The notes under the pieces are model-generated. The model searched no databases. It was not told the DNA's origin and saw only the letters and a list, made by a program, of their open reading frames with translations. A program made the position numbers and the translations under genes. Below, piece after piece: positions 26,668 to 36,506 of a stretch of 64,000 bases of DNA. The first letter of the stretch is position 1, and each line of letters opens with the position of its first letter. Source of the DNA: Fusicatenibacter saccharivorans (GTDB lineage Bacteria > Bacillota > Clostridia > Lachnospirales > Lachnospiraceae); NCBI RefSeq assembly GCF_015557635.1, contig NZ_JADNOP010000014.1, forward strand, positions 1 through 64,000, in the 5' to 3' direction.

Positions 26668-29160
26668 ATGAAAAAGGAAATCAAATGTCCCAGGTGCAGA
26701 CGCAGGATTCAGAAAGAAGATGCCTATTGCCAGTACTGTGGCTGCCATGTGGCGGAAGAAAAAAAGAAGAAGAGAAAAAAGAAAATTCGAAGATTTCTGG
26801 TACTTGTCATTGTGATTGTGCTGTTTTTAGGTATCCTGCTTGCCATTGCAGTTGGATCACAGAAGAAGCAAATACAGGGATGGAAAGAAAGACAACTGGA
26901 AGAATGGAAACAAAAACAGGAAAAAGTGCAGGCAGATGAAGGTGACCAAAGCCAAAAACAGAACAAGAATCAGAATGGAGAACAGTCGCAGGATAGTCAG
27001 GATGTGAAAGAGCCAGGCACAATGAAAAAATGTGTCAATGGGGATACGGTTTATCAGCCGTCGGTAAGTACCGTTTCTTATGATGAAGATACCGGCCTGT
27101 TGTACTACGAAAATCTGCTGATTGTTTATCTGATAGAAAACAGCAGCCAGGAAGAGCGGGAAGCACTTGCAGCAAAGGTAGATGGAACGCTGGTTGGAAA
27201 TATGAGCGGAAGCATGAACGTGATTGAAATCCTGGTGGAGGACACCGCGTATGCGGATCTGGAACAGAAGGCTGAAATTCTGATGGAAGAAGAAAATGTG
27301 CTCTACAGTTCGACGGAAATTCCGATGATGATGGAAAATACTGCAGATGAGAATCCATGGGAGGCAGGAGAACAGGATAAAAAGAATAATGACCATAATG
27401 AAAGCAAACCAGATGGAAATGACTGGTGGGCAGAGGCAATTGGAGCATTTTCTGCATGGGACTATGTTGATTCCCACGAGCAGGATCTTGCCAATGTGGC
27501 GGTCGGCATTATGGATGATGGAGTTGATGCGGAACACGAAGAATTTCAGAAAAACGGCGAAAGTAAAATTCACTGGCTGGAAGATTACAAAGAAAATCTG
27601 GCATTTGACCATGGCACACATGTGACGGGATTGATCGGTGCGGAAAATAATCAGGCCGGAATCCGTGGTGTGGCAGATCGGACGGATTTGTATTTTGTGA
27701 GCTGGTGGAAAGAAGATCTCTTCAGTACAGGAGAATATGTAAATGTAACAAAACAGATGATTGAAACGATGCTAAGTGAACATACGGCCTGCGTGGTGAA
27801 TAATTCATGGGCAACTGTGATACAATCCAGAGAGCAGTATTTAAAAGATACGCTAATCGGGGAAAGACCGGTATGGGAAGAAAAAATAGCGGAGTTTCTC
27901 ATAGAAAAAGGGAAGATTGATCAGAAATATGAGTTGTACGAAAGTTATCAAAAGGAATTAGAAACGAGCGCAAAATGCACTTCCAGTCAGATGACAGTGA
28001 TGCTTTTTGAATTGCTTTTAAATCAACAGGAAAGATTTTTAATTGTCCAGAGTGCAGGCAATGGGTATGATAACGGTGGTGTGGGATTTGATGTTCAAAA
28101 GACAGGAGATTATTGCGGAATTAATGAGGAGGTTTATAACAGACTGGATGGAGAAACGCATAGATTAAGCAGAAGCGGATACTCCTATGAGAAAATTCGA
28201 AATCATATCCTGATTGTAGGTGCAGTGCAGGAAACAGAAAAGGGATATCAAATGACAGAATTTTCAAATTATGGTTCCAATATAGATATTGTTGCACCTG
28301 GATATGATGTTTACAGCACGATTACAGAAAAAGATGATTCCTATACCGAAGAAAATCCAGGCCATAAAAATCTTAGAACAGTGAAAAACGGGATTAAATA
28401 TGGAAATCTGCCTGGAACATCCATGGCGGCCCCACTGGTTTCCGGTTCTGCGGCTGTTCTGTGGTCTGTGGCTCCGGAACTTTCGGCGGAGGAGGTAAAA
28501 GAGACACTGATCTCCACAGCCGGAACCGCAAGATCAACCTGTCAGGAGGACAAGCGGGAAGAGTATCCGATGCTGAATCTGAAAGCTGCTCTGGAAAAGG
28601 TGGCAAAAAAAGATGCAACACATGTAATACTGGAAACCTTTTATAATAACGGAGAAAAAACGCATGACCTGTTTGCTTCAGAAGAAAATCGGGATCAGGA
28701 GTATGCTGTGATTACCGGATTGGATCAGGATGAAAATGTAGTATGGACCATTGAGACAGAAAAATCTCCGGCAGCGGAGATAACAGCCAATACAGAAATT
28801 GGAATTTATGAAGACAGGTATTATTATGCGCATTGTGGAGTTATTTATGCCGTACGCCTCCGGGACGGAAAAGAAATCTGGCACAGTGCATCATCACATG
28901 GTTCCATGACAGGAACGGATTTCGGACCGGACGGAACACTTTATTACTGCTCTTTCTATGGACCGGATTTTGGCGCAATTGATAAAGACGGAAATGAATT
29001 GTATGAAGTAGAAAGTTTCTATCCGGGATACTATTGGGCATATGAAGTACATTACGAAGGTGATCATGTTGATGTGAAAATGGACGGTACACCGTCCGGA
29101 GAAGAAACGGTGATCCGTGTCAATCTTTCTGACTATTCTTATTCTGTGGTACAGGAGTAG
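26668..29160 (+). CDS. Membrane-anchored subtilisin-like (S8) serine protease with an N-terminal zinc ribbon
   Basis: Protein of 830 residues. A zinc ribbon (CPRCRRRIQKEDAYCQYCG) at residues 5-27 is followed by a poly-basic segment and one membrane span at about 38-60, giving a cytosolic zinc ribbon and an extracellular remainder. After a Gln-rich linker comes a subtilase prodomain-like region, then the peptidase domain with the full triad: Asp283 in GIMDDGVD, His315 in DHGTHVTG and Ser585 in GTSMAAP, plus the oxyanion Asn in QSAGNG. The last 170 residues look like PQQ-type propeller blades (GIYEDRYYYAHCGVIYAVRL, DGKEIW). The zinc-ribbon-span-protease arrangement is unusual. It closes the operon and is followed by a terminator. 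Confidence 0.9.
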   Translation: MKKEIKCPRCRRRIQKEDAYCQYCGCHVAEEKKKKRKKKIRRFLVLVIVIVLFLGILLAIAVGSQKKQIQGWKERQLEEWKQKQEKVQADEGDQSQKQNKNQNGEQSQDSQDVKEPGTMKKCVNGDTVYQPSVSTVSYDEDTGLLYYENLLIVYLIENSSQEEREALAAKVDGTLVGNMSGSMNVIEILVEDTAYADLEQKAEILMEEENVLYSSTEIPMMMENTADENPWEAGEQDKKNNDHNESKPDGNDWWAEAIGAFSAWDYVDSHEQDLANVAVGIMDDGVDAEHEEFQKNGESKIHWLEDYKENLAFDHGTHVTGLIGAENNQAGIRGVADRTDLYFVSWWKEDLFSTGEYVNVTKQMIETMLSEHTACVVNNSWATVIQSREQYLKDTLIGERPVWEEKIAEFLIEKGKIDQKYELYESYQKELETSAKCTSSQMTVMLFELLLNQQERFLIVQSAGNGYDNGGVGFDVQKTGDYCGINEEVYNRLDGETHRLSRSGYSYEKIRNHILIVGAVQETEKGYQMTEFSNYGSNIDIVAPGYDVYSTITEKDDSYTEENPGHKNLRTVKNGIKYGNLPGTSMAAPLVSGSAAVLWSVAPELSAEEVKETLISTAGTARSTCQEDKREEYPMLNLKAALEKVAKKDATHVILETFYNNGEKTHDLFASEENRDQEYAVITGLDQDENVVWTIETEKSPAAEITANTEIGIYEDRYYYAHCGVIYAVRLRDGKEIWHSASSHGSMTGTDFGPDGTLYYCSFYGPDFGAIDKDGNELYEVESFYPGYYWAYEVHYEGDHVDVKMDGTPSGEETVIRVNLSDYSYSVVQE

Positions 29161-29256
29161 AAAACATGATTCCAGGCATAAACCCAAGGATAGACTGAAA
29201 CATGAGTCTAGGCATAAGCACGGGATAGGACAAAACATAAGATAAAGTATAATGGG

Positions 29257-29299
29257 ATGCCGCAGTTCGGGAAAAAAATCCGGATTGCGGCATTTTTTT
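29257..29299 (+). terminator. terminator of the zinc-ribbon/protease cluster
   Basis: ATGCCGCAGTTCGG pairs with CCGGATTGCGGCAT (one mismatch), followed by seven T. It lies in the 326-base gap before the hisA-like gene. The rest of the gap shows a possible TATAAT near 29385-29390 and no gene. Confidence 0.88.
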
Positions 29300-29486
29300 G
29301 CTGTCATGCACACGAACAAAAGATCCAAGGGGAGCTTTTTAGTGAAAAAAGAGTGAATTTGCACACAGGAAGTCCGAAATTTGATATAATATGAGAAATT
29401 TGAGGGAGATAAAAATTTTTTAACCGAATCATCGCGAACTACAGATATCCATTCGATGAACAGGAAAGGGACAGGGGACTTTATTT

Positions 29487-30263
29487 ATGAAATTTCGACC
29501 ATGTATTGATATCCACAATGGAAAAGTAAAACAGATTGTTGGGGGATCCTTAAAAGATCAGGGAAACCAGGCAAATGAAAATTTTGTTTCGGAGCAGGAT
29601 GCGTCTTACTATGCGCAGTTATATAAAGAAAAAGGGATCACCGGAGGTCATGTGATTCTTCTGAACAAAAAAGATTCCGAATATTATCCGGAAACAAAGC
29701 GGCAGGCGCTGCTGGCACTTTCTACGTATCCGGGCGGACTGCAGGTTGGCGGCGGTATCGACGCGGAAAATGCCTGCGAATTTCTGACGGCCGGTGCAAG
29801 CCATGTGATCGTGACATCGTATGTGTTCCGGGATGGCCATGTATTCTATGAAAATCTCGAAAAACTGGTAACGACTGTTGGAAAACAGCGGCTGACCATG
29901 GACTTAAGCTGCCGGAAACGAAACGGGAAATATTATATTGTAACGGACCGCTGGCAAAAGTTTACAGAGGAAGAAGTAACGGAACCGCTCCTGCATCATC
30001 TGACGGAATACTGTGATGAATTTCTGATCCACGCGGTAGATGTCGAAGGAAAAGCATCCGGTATCGAGACAGAACTGGTGGAATTACTTGCGAAAATGAA
30101 AGATTTCCCTGTTACATATGCCGGCGGCGTCGGAAACTTTGCGGATCTGGAACTGCTGAAAAAGGTTGGGAACGATTATGTGGATGTGACGATCGGAAGC
30201 GCACTGGATCTGTTTGGCGGAAACATGAAATTTGAAGACGTACTGGAAATGTGCAGAAGGTAA
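29487..30263 (+). CDS. hisA: HisA-type isomerase of the eukaryotic (HIS6-like) form
   Basis: Protein of 258 residues, a (beta/alpha)8 barrel. HisA isomerises ProFAR to PRFAR in histidine synthesis. The sequence follows fungal and plant HIS6 closely: CIDIHNGKVKQIVGG, then NFVSEQDASYYAQLYKEKGI, LQVGGGID, VIVTSYVF, MDLSCRKRNGKYYIVT, EFLIHAVDVEGKASGIE and GSALDLFGGN. These blocks differ from ordinary bacterial HisA. The catalytic Asp8 and the second-half Asp in MDLS are kept. No other his gene is nearby, so it may act with a histidine operon elsewhere. It is preceded by its own promoter-like region. Confidence 0.88.
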   Translation: MKFRPCIDIHNGKVKQIVGGSLKDQGNQANENFVSEQDASYYAQLYKEKGITGGHVILLNKKDSEYYPETKRQALLALSTYPGGLQVGGGIDAENACEFLTAGASHVIVTSYVFRDGHVFYENLEKLVTTVGKQRLTMDLSCRKRNGKYYIVTDRWQKFTEEEVTEPLLHHLTEYCDEFLIHAVDVEGKASGIETELVELLAKMKDFPVTYAGGVGNFADLELLKKVGNDYVDVTIGSALDLFGGNMKFEDVLEMCRR

Positions 30264-30412
30264 GGAAAAAGATAACAAGCAAAGAAAATAACATGACAGG
30301 ATAAAGTGTGTTTGATTTCCTCATATAGATGCGAGAAAAAATGGACGGAAAGAAAGAATCACAAAAATTGCAGGAAAAAACTCTAAAATATTCATGAATT
30401 TTCTAAATACTA

Positions 30413-30441
30413 TTGCAAATAAAGACAACTATTGCTATAAT
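30413..30441 (+). promoter_or_regulatory. hpf: Promoter of hpf
   Basis: TTGCAA (30413-30418), 17 bases, TATAAT (30436-30441). A small ACAGG/CCTGT hairpin follows in the leader. Confidence 0.75.
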
Positions 30442-30503
30442 TAGAGTTACTTACAGGGGAAGTGAAAAACCTGTAAAATTTGAGAGCAAAGGGGTTGGGC
30501 ATA

Positions 30504-31031
30504 ATGAAAATTACCATCAGCGGAAAAAATATTGACGTGACAGAGGGATTAAAAGCCGCGGTCAATGAAAAACTTGGCAAACTGGAGAAATATTTTACGC
30601 CTGACACAAATGTCATTGTAACCTTAAGCGTAGAGAAAGAAAGACAGAAAATTGAGGTTACCATTCCGGTAAAAGGAAATATCATCCGTTCCGAGCAGGT
30701 AAGCAACGATATGTACGTATCCATCGATCTGGTAGAGGAAGTCATCGAACGCCAGCTTCGCAAATACAAAAACAAAATTGCCGACAAACAGCAGGAAGCA
30801 GGAAACTTCCAGAAAGAATATCTGGAGCATGACTATCTGGAGGACGAAGACATCCAGATCATCCGTACGAAAAAATTCGGCATGAAACCAATGTATCCGG
30901 AAGATGCCTGCGTACAGATGGAACTTCTTGGACACACCTTCTTTGTATTCCGCAATGCAGAGACCGACGAAGTAAACGTCGTTTACAAGAGAAAGAACAA
31001 CACCTACGGTCTGATCGAGCCGGAGTGCTGA
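30504..31031 (+). CDS. hpf: Ribosome hibernation promoting factor, long form
   Basis: Protein of 175 residues. Long HPF joins 70S ribosomes into inactive 100S dimers in stationary phase. The N-terminal S30AE domain (1-100, MKITISGKNIDVTEGLKAAV) blocks the decoding site; after a charged linker the C-terminal domain (about 120-175, with TKKFGMKPMYPEDACVQMEL and LGHTFFVFRNAET) dimerises. AAAGGGG lies 9 bases before ATG 30504; an upstream in-frame TTG would overlap it. Its position next to secA is common in Firmicutes. Confidence 0.96.
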   Translation: MKITISGKNIDVTEGLKAAVNEKLGKLEKYFTPDTNVIVTLSVEKERQKIEVTIPVKGNIIRSEQVSNDMYVSIDLVEEVIERQLRKYKNKIADKQQEAGNFQKEYLEHDYLEDEDIQIIRTKKFGMKPMYPEDACVQMELLGHTFFVFRNAETDEVNVVYKRKNNTYGLIEPEC

Positions 31032-31053
31032 AAAGTAAATAAAGAATGAACAG

Positions 31054-31100
31054 TCACCCTGTTTCCAGCTTAGAAAAGCTGTGAAACAGGGTGATTTTTT
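31054..31100 (+). terminator. hpf: terminator of hpf
   Basis: TCACCCTGTTTC pairs with GAAACAGGGTGA, with an inner AGCTT/AAGCT stem, then TTTTTT. Confidence 0.92.
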
Positions 31101-31184
31101 CGCGGAAAGGGCCGGAAAGTCCGGGAAAAGCCGTAAAAACAGCGGGAAACCGGGGAACGGCACCAAATGTTTACGAAAAATTCA

Positions 31185-31213
31185 TTGTTATCTTGTGCCA
31201 GAAGTGGTAGAAT
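31185..31213 (+). promoter_or_regulatory. secA: Promoter of secA
   Basis: TTGTTA (31185-31190), 17 bases, TAGAAT (31208-31213), 52 bases before the secA start. Confidence 0.65.
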
Positions 31214-31265
31214 AGTACCATATGTTAATATGGCAATTAATAGAGAAAGCAGGAGCAAACATTCT

Positions 31266-33836
31266 ATGAAATTCACAGAAAAACTTTTTGGTACGCACAG
31301 TGAGCGCGAGCTGAAACGAATCTATCCAATCGTAGACAAAATCGAAGCTCTCCGCCCGACCATGCAGGCGCTGACCGATGAAGAGCTGCGTGCCAAGACA
31401 AAGGAATATAAAGACCGCTACAACGGAGGCGAATCCCTGGATTCCATTCTCCCGGAAGCATTCGCAACCGTCCGCGAGGCAGCAAAACGTTCCCTCGGTA
31501 TGGAACACCACCGCGTACAGCTGATCGGTGGTATTATCCTCCATCAGGGCCGTATCGCCGAGATGAAAACCGGTGAAGGAAAAACCCTCGTTTCCACCCT
31601 TCCGGCTTACCTGAATGCACTGACCGGACGCGGTGTCCACATCGTTACCGTCAACGATTACCTGGCAAACCGAGATGCTGAGTGGATGGGAAAAGTCCAC
31701 AGATTCCTCGGTTTGACCGTCGGTGTCGTTCTGAACGATATGAAGAACGATGAGCGCCGCCAGCAGTATGCATGCGACATCACCTACATCACCAACAACG
31801 AACTTGGTTTCGATTACCTGCGTGACAACATGGTGATCTACAAAGAGCAGCTCGTACAGAGAGAGCTTGCTTACTGTATCATCGACGAGGTCGACTCCGT
31901 CCTGATCGACGAGGCAAGAACACCTCTGATTATTTCCGGACAGAGCAGCAAATCCACCAAGCTGTACGAGACCGCAGATATTCTGGCACACCAGATGCAG
32001 CGCGGCGAGGCAAGCGGCGAGATGACCAAGATGACCGCGATCATGGGCGAGGAGATCGAGGAGACCGGAGACTTCATCGTCAACGAGAAGGACAAATTCG
32101 TTACCCTGACCGATGACGGTGTGAAGAAAGTCGAGAACTTCTTCCATATCGAGAATCTCTCCGATCCGGAGAACCTGGAGATCCAGCACAACGTGATCCT
32201 GGCGCTGCGTGCCAATTATCTGATGCACCGCGACAAGGACTACGTAGTCAAAGACGACGAGGTTCTGATCGTCGATGAGTTCACCGGCCGTATCATGCCG
32301 GGCCGCCGTTATTCCGATGGTCTGCATCAGGCAATCGAGGCAAAAGAGCACGTAAAAGTAAGAAGAGAGAGCAAGACTCTGGCAACCATCACGTTCCAGA
32401 ACTTCTTTAACAAATACGAGAAAAAAGCCGGCATGACCGGTACTGCCCTCACCGAGGAGCAGGAGTTCCGTGACATCTACGGCATGGACGTTATCGAGAT
32501 CCCGACCAACCGCCCGGTCATCCGTGTGGATATGGACGATGCCGTATACATGACGAAAAAAGAGAAATTCCACGCAGTCGTAGAGGAAGTCAAAGAGGCA
32601 CATGCCGTGAACCAGCCGGTTCTGGTTGGTACCATCACCATTGAGACTTCCGAGCTGATCAGCAAAATGCTTCGCCGCGAGGGAATTCCGCATCAGGTCT
32701 TAAATGCGAAGTTCCATGAGCTCGAGGCAGAAATCGTAGCCCATGCCGGTGAGGCAGGAGCCGTTACCATCGCGACCAACATGGCCGGCCGTGGTACCGA
32801 TATCAAGCTGGATGATGTGGCAAAAGCTGCCGGCGGCTTAAAGATCATCGGCACCGAGCGTCATGAGTCCCGCCGTATCGACAATCAGCTCCGCGGTCGT
32901 TCCGGCCGTCAGGGAGACCCGGGTGAGTCCCGTTTCTACATTTCCCTGGAAGACGATCTGATGAGACTCTTCGGTTCCGAAAAACTGATGGGCATTTTCA
33001 AATCCCTCGGCGTACCGGAAAATGAGCAGATCGAGCACAAGATGCTTTCTTCCGCCATCGAAAAAGCGCAGAAGAAGATCGAGGGCAACAACTACGGAAT
33101 CCGTAAAAACCTGCTCGACTATGACCAGGTCAACAACGAGCAGCGTGAGATCATTTACAAAGAGAGACGCCGCGTTCTGGACGGCGAGAGCATGAGAGAC
33201 ACCATCTTCAAGATGATTGCCGACACCATCGACAATACTGTGGATCTCTGCATCGGCGAGAACACCGAGCAGTCCGAGTGGGATCTGACCGAGTTAAATG
33301 AGATGCTGCTCTCCATCATGCCGGTGAAGGCAGTGACAAAAGAGCGCGTAGAGAAGATTTCCAAAAACGAGCTGAAACAGCAGTTAAAAGAGGAAGCTGT
33401 TAAACTCTACGAGGAGAAAGAAGCAGAATTCCCGGAGGAGGAGCAGATTCGTGAGCTTGAGCGTGTCGTTCTTCTGAAGGTTATCGACCAGAAGTGGATG
33501 GATCATATCGATGATATGGATCAGCTCCGCGAGGGTATCGGCCTGCAGGCATACGGCCAGAGAGACCCGAAGGTTGAGTACAAGATGGCAGCTTACGACA
33601 TGTTTAACGAAATGCTCGAGTCCATCCAGCAGGATACCGTCCGTCTCCTGTTCCATGTACGTGTTGAGCAGAAAGTAGAACGTGAGCAGGTAGCCAAAGT
33701 GACCGGAACCAACAAAGACGAGTCCGGCCCGAGAAAACCGGTACAGCGCGCAGAACGTAAGATCTATCCAAACGATCCATGCCCGTGCGGAAGCGGCAAG
33801 AAGTACAAACAGTGCTGCGGAAGAAAACCGGTTTGA
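31266..33836 (+). CDS. secA: Preprotein translocase ATPase SecA
   Basis: Protein of 856 residues. SecA drives secretory proteins through SecYEG with ATP. Visible are Walker A MKTGEGKT, the [19 protein letters not shown]-type box, the preprotein cross-linking domain, and the [12 protein letters not shown] and [10 protein letters not shown] motifs of the second nucleotide-binding fold. The C-terminal zinc motif [14 protein letters not shown] binds SecB or ribosomes in other species. ATG 31266 is chosen for its GCAGGAG site and because SecA starts MKFTEKLFG-like; an upstream frame extension overlaps the promoter. Confidence 0.98.
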   Translation: MKFTEKLFGTHSERELKRIYPIVDKIEALRPTMQALTDEELRAKTKEYKDRYNGGESLDSILPEAFATVREAAKRSLGMEHHRVQLIGGIILHQGRIAEMKTGEGKTLVSTLPAYLNALTGRGVHIVTVNDYLANRDAEWMGKVHRFLGLTVGVVLNDMKNDERRQQYACDITYITNNELGFDYLRDNMVIYKEQLVQRELAYCIIDEVDSVLIDEARTPLIISGQSSKSTKLYETADILAHQMQRGEASGEMTKMTAIMGEEIEETGDFIVNEKDKFVTLTDDGVKKVENFFHIENLSDPENLEIQHNVILALRANYLMHRDKDYVVKDDEVLIVDEFTGRIMPGRRYSDGLHQAIEAKEHVKVRRESKTLATITFQNFFNKYEKKAGMTGTALTEEQEFRDIYGMDVIEIPTNRPVIRVDMDDAVYMTKKEKFHAVVEEVKEAHAVNQPVLVGTITIETSELISKMLRREGIPHQVLNAKFHELEAEIVAHAGEAGAVTIATNMAGRGTDIKLDDVAKAAGGLKIIGTERHESRRIDNQLRGRSGRQGDPGESRFYISLEDDLMRLFGSEKLMGIFKSLGVPENEQIEHKMLSSAIEKAQKKIEGNNYGIRKNLLDYDQVNNEQREIIYKERRRVLDGESMRDTIFKMIADTIDNTVDLCIGENTEQSEWDLTELNEMLLSIMPVKAVTKERVEKISKNELKQQLKEEAVKLYEEKEAEFPEEEQIRELERVVLLKVIDQKWMDHIDDMDQLREGIGLQAYGQRDPKVEYKMAAYDMFNEMLESIQQDTVRLLFHVRVEQKVEREQVAKVTGTNKDESGPRKPVQRAERKIYPNDPCPCGSGKKYKQCCGRKPV

Positions 33837-33885
33837 TAAAAGCAGAACAGCAGTGAGACGGATGAGCACGATCCGTTTGACAAAG

Positions 33886-33914
33886 CACGCAGCTTCCCTA
33901 CCAGAAGCTGCGTG
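33886..33914 (+). other. Hairpin between secA and prfB
   Basis: CACGCAGCTTC and GAAGCTGCGTG are a perfect 11-bp stem with a 7-base loop and no T run; a smaller ACGGAT/ATCCGT stem precedes it. It may be an mRNA processing or partial termination site in a secA-prfB transcript. Confidence 0.5.
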
Positions 33915-33950
33915 TCATACAAAATATAAAACAGAAAGCAGGTGAAGCTT

Positions 33951-35085
33951 GTGGTAGTTGAATTAGACCAGTTCAAAATGGAACTTGGCACATACGATAA
34001 ACCATTAGTGGAAGTGAGGGATTCACTTTGACCTCGCTAACAAAGAGCAGAGGATCGAAGAATTAGAGCGTAAAATGGAGGAACCCAATTTCTGGGACAA
34101 CCCCGAAGAAGCGCAGGAGCAGATGAAACAGCTGAGCAGCATGAAAGAGGACAGAGATACGTATCAGAAACTGGTATCCGCCAAAGAAGATATGGAAACT
34201 CTGATCGAGATGGGACAGGAGGAGGATGACGATTCCGTTGTTCCGGAAATCGCGGAAATGATGGAAGAGTTCAAGGCATCCTTCGATGCCATCCGCATCA
34301 AAACCCTGCTGTCCGGCGAATTTGACAAGGACAATGCGATCATCAAACTGAACGCAGGTGCAGGCGGAACCGAGGCGTGCGACTGGTGCGGCATGCTGTA
34401 CCGTATGTACACCAGATGGGCAGAACGCAAAGGCTTTACGATCGAGGAACTCGACTTTCTGGACGGTGATGAGGCCGGTGTGAAGTCCGTGACATTCCAG
34501 GTCAACGGCGAAAACGCTTACGGTTATCTGAAATCCGAAAAAGGCGTTCACCGTCTCGTCCGTATTTCTCCGTTCAACGCGGCAGGAAAACGCCAGACAT
34601 CGTTCGTATCGTGCGATGTTATGCCGGATATCGACAAAGAGATCGATGTTGAGGTTCGTGATGAGGATATCCGTATCGATACGTACCGTTCCAGCGGTGC
34701 CGGCGGACAGCACATCAACAAGACGTCATCGGCGATCCGAATCACGCATATGCCGACCGGCATCGTGGTTACGTGCCAGAATGAGCGTTCCCAGTTCCAG
34801 AACAAGGACAAGGCAATGCAGATGCTGAAAGCAAAATTGTATATGCTGAAACTCCAGGAGCAGGCAGATAAGCTGAGCGACATCCGCGGCGAAGTAACCG
34901 AGATCGGCTGGGGCAACCAGATCCGTTCTTACGTTATGCAGCCATACACCATGGTCAAAGACCACCGTACCAACGCAGAGACCGGAAACGTCGATGCAGT
35001 CATGGACGGCGGAATTGATCTGTTTATCAACGCATATCTGAAGTGGATTGCCCTCGGAACCGGAGCGAAAGAGGAAGAAGCATAA
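33951..35085 (+). CDS. prfB: Peptide chain release factor 2, programmed +1 frameshift
   Basis: RF2 terminates translation at UGA and UAA. The gene is read in two frames: 26 codons from GTG 33951 to CTT at 34026-34028, then an in-frame TGA (34029-34031). A +1 shift continues with GAC at 34030 to the stop at 35085, giving about 377 residues. AGGG lies 5 bases before CTT, the internal Shine-Dalgarno-like element that promotes slippage. The frameshift makes RF2 control its own level, since low RF2 favours shifting at UGA. The catalytic GGQ lies at about residues 251-253 and the stop-codon tripeptide SPF is in RISPFNAAGKR. The whole join is one functional gene, not a mutation. Confidence 0.97.
34026..34032 (+). 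promoter_or_regulatory. prfB: Programmed frameshift site CTT-TGA-C
   Basis: CTTTGAC is the conserved slippery site of bacterial prfB, with AGGG at the same 9-base distance from CTT as in the E. coli gene. Confidence 0.95.
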
Positions 35086-35120
35086 TTCGGCTGTGGGCAG
35101 AGCACAGTGACAAGTAAAAT

Positions 35121-35166
35121 AAGGAGCATTTTCACCAACAGAGGACGGAAATGCTCCTTTCTGTTT
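35121..35166 (+). terminator. prfB: terminator of prfB
   Basis: AAGGAGCATTT pairs with AAATGCTCCTT, followed by TCTGTTTT. Confidence 0.8.
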
Positions 35167-35196
35167 TGAAGCCAAAGGCAAACAGGAGGTAAAAGT

Positions 35197-36450
35197 ATGG
35201 GTATTATCAGAGCAGCAGTCAATGCAGTACACGGCAGTCTCGCCGATCAGTGGCTGGAGACCGTGGAACCGTATGAGATGGGGGAACATACGGTATTTAC
35301 AGAGGGAATTCTGGTAAGAAAAGGCCAGAATAAAAAGGGAAGCCAGACGATTTCAAACGGTTCTGTGATCCATGTCTATGACAATCAGTTCATGATGCTG
35401 GTGGACGGCGGAAAGATTATTGATTACACCGCAGAGCCGGGCTACTTTACCGTAGATCAGTCATCGTCTCCGTCGATGTTCAGCGGATCGCTTGACGCGG
35501 CAGTAAAAGATACGTTTGAGCGCCTGAAATTCGGCGGCCAGACCCCGCATGAGCAGAGAGTTTTCTATATTAATCTGCAGGAAATCAAGGGAATCAAATT
35601 CGGAACGAGAAATCCGGTCAACTATTTCGACCAGTTCTACAATGCCGAGCTGTTCCTTCGGGCACACGGTTCCTATTCCATCCGCATCGTCGATCCGCTC
35701 CGCTTCTACGCAGAGGCTGTGCCGAGAAACGCATCCCGCGTGGAGATTGAGGATATCAACGAGCAGTATATGAACGAATTTTTAGAGGGCCTGCAGTCCT
35801 CGATCAATCAGATGGCAGCCGACGGCATCCGCATTTCGTTCGCAGCATCCAAGAGCGCCGAGCTGTCCCGCTACATGGCAGATGCGATGGATGAGAGCTG
35901 GCGGGCAATGCGCGGCATGGAGATCCAGTCCGTGGCAATCGCAAGCCTTTCCTACGATGAAGCTTCCCAGAAACTGATCCAGATGCGCAACGAAGGTGCG
36001 ATGATGTCTGATCCATCGATCCGTGAGGGTTATGTACAGGGAGCGATGGCACGCAGTATGGAGAAAGCAGCAGCCAACCCAAACGGAGCCATGAACGGCT
36101 TTATGGGTGTTCAGATGGGCATGAATGCCTTCGGTTCCTCGTTTGCATCGGCGTCCGCTTCGAATCAGCAGCAGATGCAGCAGCAGGCGGCAGCCAAGGC
36201 ACAACAGGAAGCTGCAAAAGGCGTATGGAAATGCTCCTGCGGAACGGAAAACACCGGCAATTTCTGCTCAAACTGCGGAAGTGCAAAGCCGATGGTGTGG
36301 ATCTGCGGCAAGTGCGGAACGGAGAACAGCGGGAAGTTTTGTTCGAACTGCGGCAGCCCGAAACCGGAAGCGGCAGGAAAATGGGTCTGCGCATGCGGGA
36401 CCGAGAATACCGGCAAGTTCTGCTCGAACTGCGGAAAACCAAGACAGTAA
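35197..36450 (+). CDS. SPFH-domain protein with three zinc ribbons (YdjI-like)
   Basis: Protein of 417 residues. The SPFH-like domain (about 20-220, with ETVEPYEMGEHTVFTEGILV and FGGQTPHEQRVFYINLQEIK) is of the type also named virion core protein family, as in B. subtilis YdjI. An Ala/Gln/Met-rich helical segment follows. Three tandem zinc ribbons end it, each of the form C-x-CGTEN-x-G-FCSNCG. In B. subtilis YdjI links PspA to the YdjG/YdjH membrane complex at stress sites. Here the next two genes match YdjG and YdjH, but no PspA gene is adjacent. AGGAGG precedes ATG 35197. Confidence 0.85.
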   Translation: MGIIRAAVNAVHGSLADQWLETVEPYEMGEHTVFTEGILVRKGQNKKGSQTISNGSVIHVYDNQFMMLVDGGKIIDYTAEPGYFTVDQSSSPSMFSGSLDAAVKDTFERLKFGGQTPHEQRVFYINLQEIKGIKFGTRNPVNYFDQFYNAELFLRAHGSYSIRIVDPLRFYAEAVPRNASRVEIEDINEQYMNEFLEGLQSSINQMAADGIRISFAASKSAELSRYMADAMDESWRAMRGMEIQSVAIASLSYDEASQKLIQMRNEGAMMSDPSIREGYVQGAMARSMEKAAANPNGAMNGFMGVQMGMNAFGSSFASASASNQQQMQQQAAAKAQQEAAKGVWKCSCGTENTGNFCSNCGSAKPMVWICGKCGTENSGKFCSNCGSPKPEAAGKWVCACGTENTGKFCSNCGKPRQ

Positions 36451-36506
36451 AAGAAAACAGATAACCATCCAATACAACAGCGGCTCCGGGGAAGGAGGGA
36501 TAGAAT

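Noticed and set aside
33951-34031. Frameshift mutation disrupting prfB
   Set aside because: The CTTTGAC context with an upstream SD-like element is the conserved programmed frameshift, so the gene is functional.
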